NCBI GenBank assembly: GCA_002360555.1
Contig: DEQS01000009.1
Coordinates: 1-7,337, forward strand
Length of the DNA: 7,337 nt
Direction of reading: 5' to 3'
DNA from: Chloracidobacterium sp. UBA3360
Lineage (GTDB): Bacteria > Acidobacteriota > Blastocatellia > Pyrinomonadales > Pyrinomonadaceae
The translations under genes were made by a program, and so were the position numbers. How positions within the stretch are numbered: position 1 is the stretch's first letter; each line of letters starts with the position of its first letter. Below the pieces are notes generated by a model. It searched no databases. It was not told the origin of the DNA and was given only the letters and a program-made list of their open reading frames with translations. Of the stretch, positions 6,519 through 7,337 are shown in pieces.

Positions 6519-6546
6519 AGTATAAGACGTTAATTCTATCAGTAAG
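6519..6546 (-). promoter_or_regulatory. possible sigma70-type promoter for the DUF5666-like gene
   Basis: On the - strand CTTACT (6541-6546) and TATACT (6519-6524) are separated by 16 bases. The -10 box matches five of six consensus bases; the -35 box matches about three. Transcription would begin near 6512, downstream of the TTG at 6517, which would exclude that TTG as start and leave a leader of about 50 bases before the ATG at 6460. It is predicted by eye only. Confidence 0.35.
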
Positions 6547-6570
6547 GTTCGAGGCTATTTGTAAAGAAAT

Positions 6571-6599
6571 GTAAAATTGTGCAAGCGTAGCACTTACGC
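6571..6599 (-). terminator. weak hairpin at the end of the bactofilin-like gene
   Basis: Two mutually exclusive short stems overlap the stop codon at 6594-6596. One is GTGC/GCAC (6590-6593 with 6579-6582), followed on the - strand by AATTTTAC. The other is GCGTA/TACGC (6595-6599 with 6585-6589) with a five-base loop. The T-rich tail fits a terminator but both stems are only 4-5 bp, so transcription may continue into the DUF5666-like gene 133 bases on. Confidence 0.25.
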
Positions 6600-7337
6600 G
6601 TTTTGCCACTTGGCGGTCGAGCGGCCGGTGAGGATCAGTCCGATACCGAAAGCAAAGACTGTAAAAAGAGCGATCAGCCACACATACGGCAGCGAAAGGA
6701 GAAGCGTCCAAACCGCTACACCAAGGAGCGTAGCGAGCGTTTCGGAGCGGTTATTTTCAGAGAGAAATCGTTTTTGGATCAACTTGCCAACGCTCACTTG
6801 CAGCGACACCCTGCCGAAAACATAGCCAAGCACAAGTACCAGCATGCCCATCAGTCCGAGCGTCGCACCCAAATAATTTGGCAGCAGCAAGGCACCTGCG
6901 ATAATCGCACTCATAACAAACAGAAACGCACCCGCACCGAGAGCACAGACCTTGAGCCACGACAACTGGATCCGCGCCACGGCACGACCGACCGCCCCGG
7001 GAGCAAGCGTTGTTATGACTATCGAAATAATGAACCAAAACAGCGCGACGACCACACGTTGCGCGACAAAGCTGATCGAAAAAGTGGGCGAAAAAAGCTG
7101 TGACGGATTTTGTCCAAAGTTTCGCAGCTCTTCCTCAAACGCACCAAGCGTAACGGTCTCTTTCCCGGACACACGCGTGCTGCCCTCGCCCTCTTGCTTA
7201 TAAACGCCACCGAGTACAAACACATCGCCGCCAATATGCGAATCGTCTTTTTGTGTAACGTTGCCGCCGATCGTTGCTACATCTTCGGCGACAGTGCCCT
7301 CGACCGAGATGTCGCCACCGACAGCGAGCGCGCTCTT
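6594..7337 (-). CDS. bactofilin-like polymer-forming protein with multi-pass membrane tail (N-terminus outside window)
   Basis: 247 residues are visible and the frame is open to the right edge, so the N-terminus is missing. Residues 5-46 show short repeats typical of bactofilin-like right-handed beta-helices: LAVGGDISVEGTV, ATIGGNV and HIGGDVFVLGGV. A polar linker with acidic residues (about 47-92) follows. Four or five hydrophobic segments then come at roughly 93-112, 129-152, 155-176 and 201-236, the last long enough to cross the membrane twice around a proline. The segment VFGRVSLQVSVGKLI before the last pair and the closing GIGLILTG match the membrane tail seen in polymer-forming-type proteins of Acidobacteriota and relatives. 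The likely role is a membrane-anchored scaffold; no enzymatic motif is visible. The GTG at 7223 is not the start, because the beta-helix repeats continue upstream of it. The product name is by pattern only. Confidence 0.75.
   Translation of the reverse strand, partial: KSALAVGGDISVEGTVAEDVATIGGNVTQKDDSHIGGDVFVLGGVYKQEGEGSTRVSGKETVTLGAFEEELRNFGQNPSQLFSPTFSISFVAQRVVVALFWFIISIVITTLAPGAVGRAVARIQLSWLKVCALGAGAFLFVMSAIIAGALLLPNYLGATLGLMGMLVLVLGYVFGRVSLQVSVGKLIQKRFLSENNRSETLATLLGVAVWTLLLSLPYVWLIALFTVFAFGIGLILTGRSTAKWQNA

Noticed and set aside
6603..7103. 166-codon open frame on the + strand
   Set aside because: It is antisense to the bactofilin-like membrane tail; its Arg/Gln/Lys-rich composition is what the complement of hydrophobic codons gives.
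7221..7223. GTG as the start of the rightmost gene
   Set aside because: The frame is open upstream to the window edge and encodes matching GG-type beta-helix repeats, so the GTG is an internal valine.

Overview
The window looks like a chromosomal piece of an Acidobacteriota genome, probably of the Blastocatellia type. This is an inference from protein character. The large TonB-dependent receptor has an N-terminal carboxypeptidase-regulatory-like domain and a plug with the motifs LPDDPDEL, GGQIYIDGF and IREIRINSNPFSAEYD, which I associate with the expanded Oar-like receptors of that phylum. It sits next to a secreted DUF5666-like protein and a bactofilin-like membrane protein. Shine-Dalgarno sequences are weak or absent before most genes. 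I saw no tRNA, rRNA, CRISPR array, transposase, integrase or phage gene.

Layout. Positions 1-1300 (+ strand) hold the 3' end of a UDP-glucose 6-dehydrogenase gene (ugd) and, six bases later, a complete NAD-dependent nucleotide-sugar 4-epimerase. Together they form a nucleotide-sugar operon, probably for exopolysaccharide or LPS precursors. From 1306 to the right edge every gene is on the - strand. Read in their own direction these are: (i) a bactofilin-like polymer-forming protein with a multi-pass membrane tail, cut by the right edge (7337-6594); (ii) a secreted protein of three DUF5666-like repeats, the third split by a Gly/Pro/Gln-rich insert (6460-5246); (iii) the 1006-residue Oar-like TonB-dependent receptor with a Gly/Met-rich low-complexity stretch near its C-terminus (5164-2144); and (iv) a small secreted LolA-like protein (2049-1306). 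The epimerase and the LolA-like gene converge with five bases between their stop codons.

How the genes may work together. The + strand pair makes sugar precursors in the cytoplasm. Three of the four - strand proteins carry signal peptides and the fourth is a membrane protein, so this side is an envelope neighbourhood. Intergenic gaps of 133, 81 and 94 bases, with a 14-bp hairpin in the last, argue for partly separate transcription units rather than one tight operon.

I do not see convincing evidence for a new multi-gene system. The points most worth a second look are the low-complexity inserts in two neighbouring secreted proteins, the bactofilin-like protein running off the right edge, the paired cysteines and DxNGD loops of the receptor, and the AT-rich leaders that lack ribosome binding sites.
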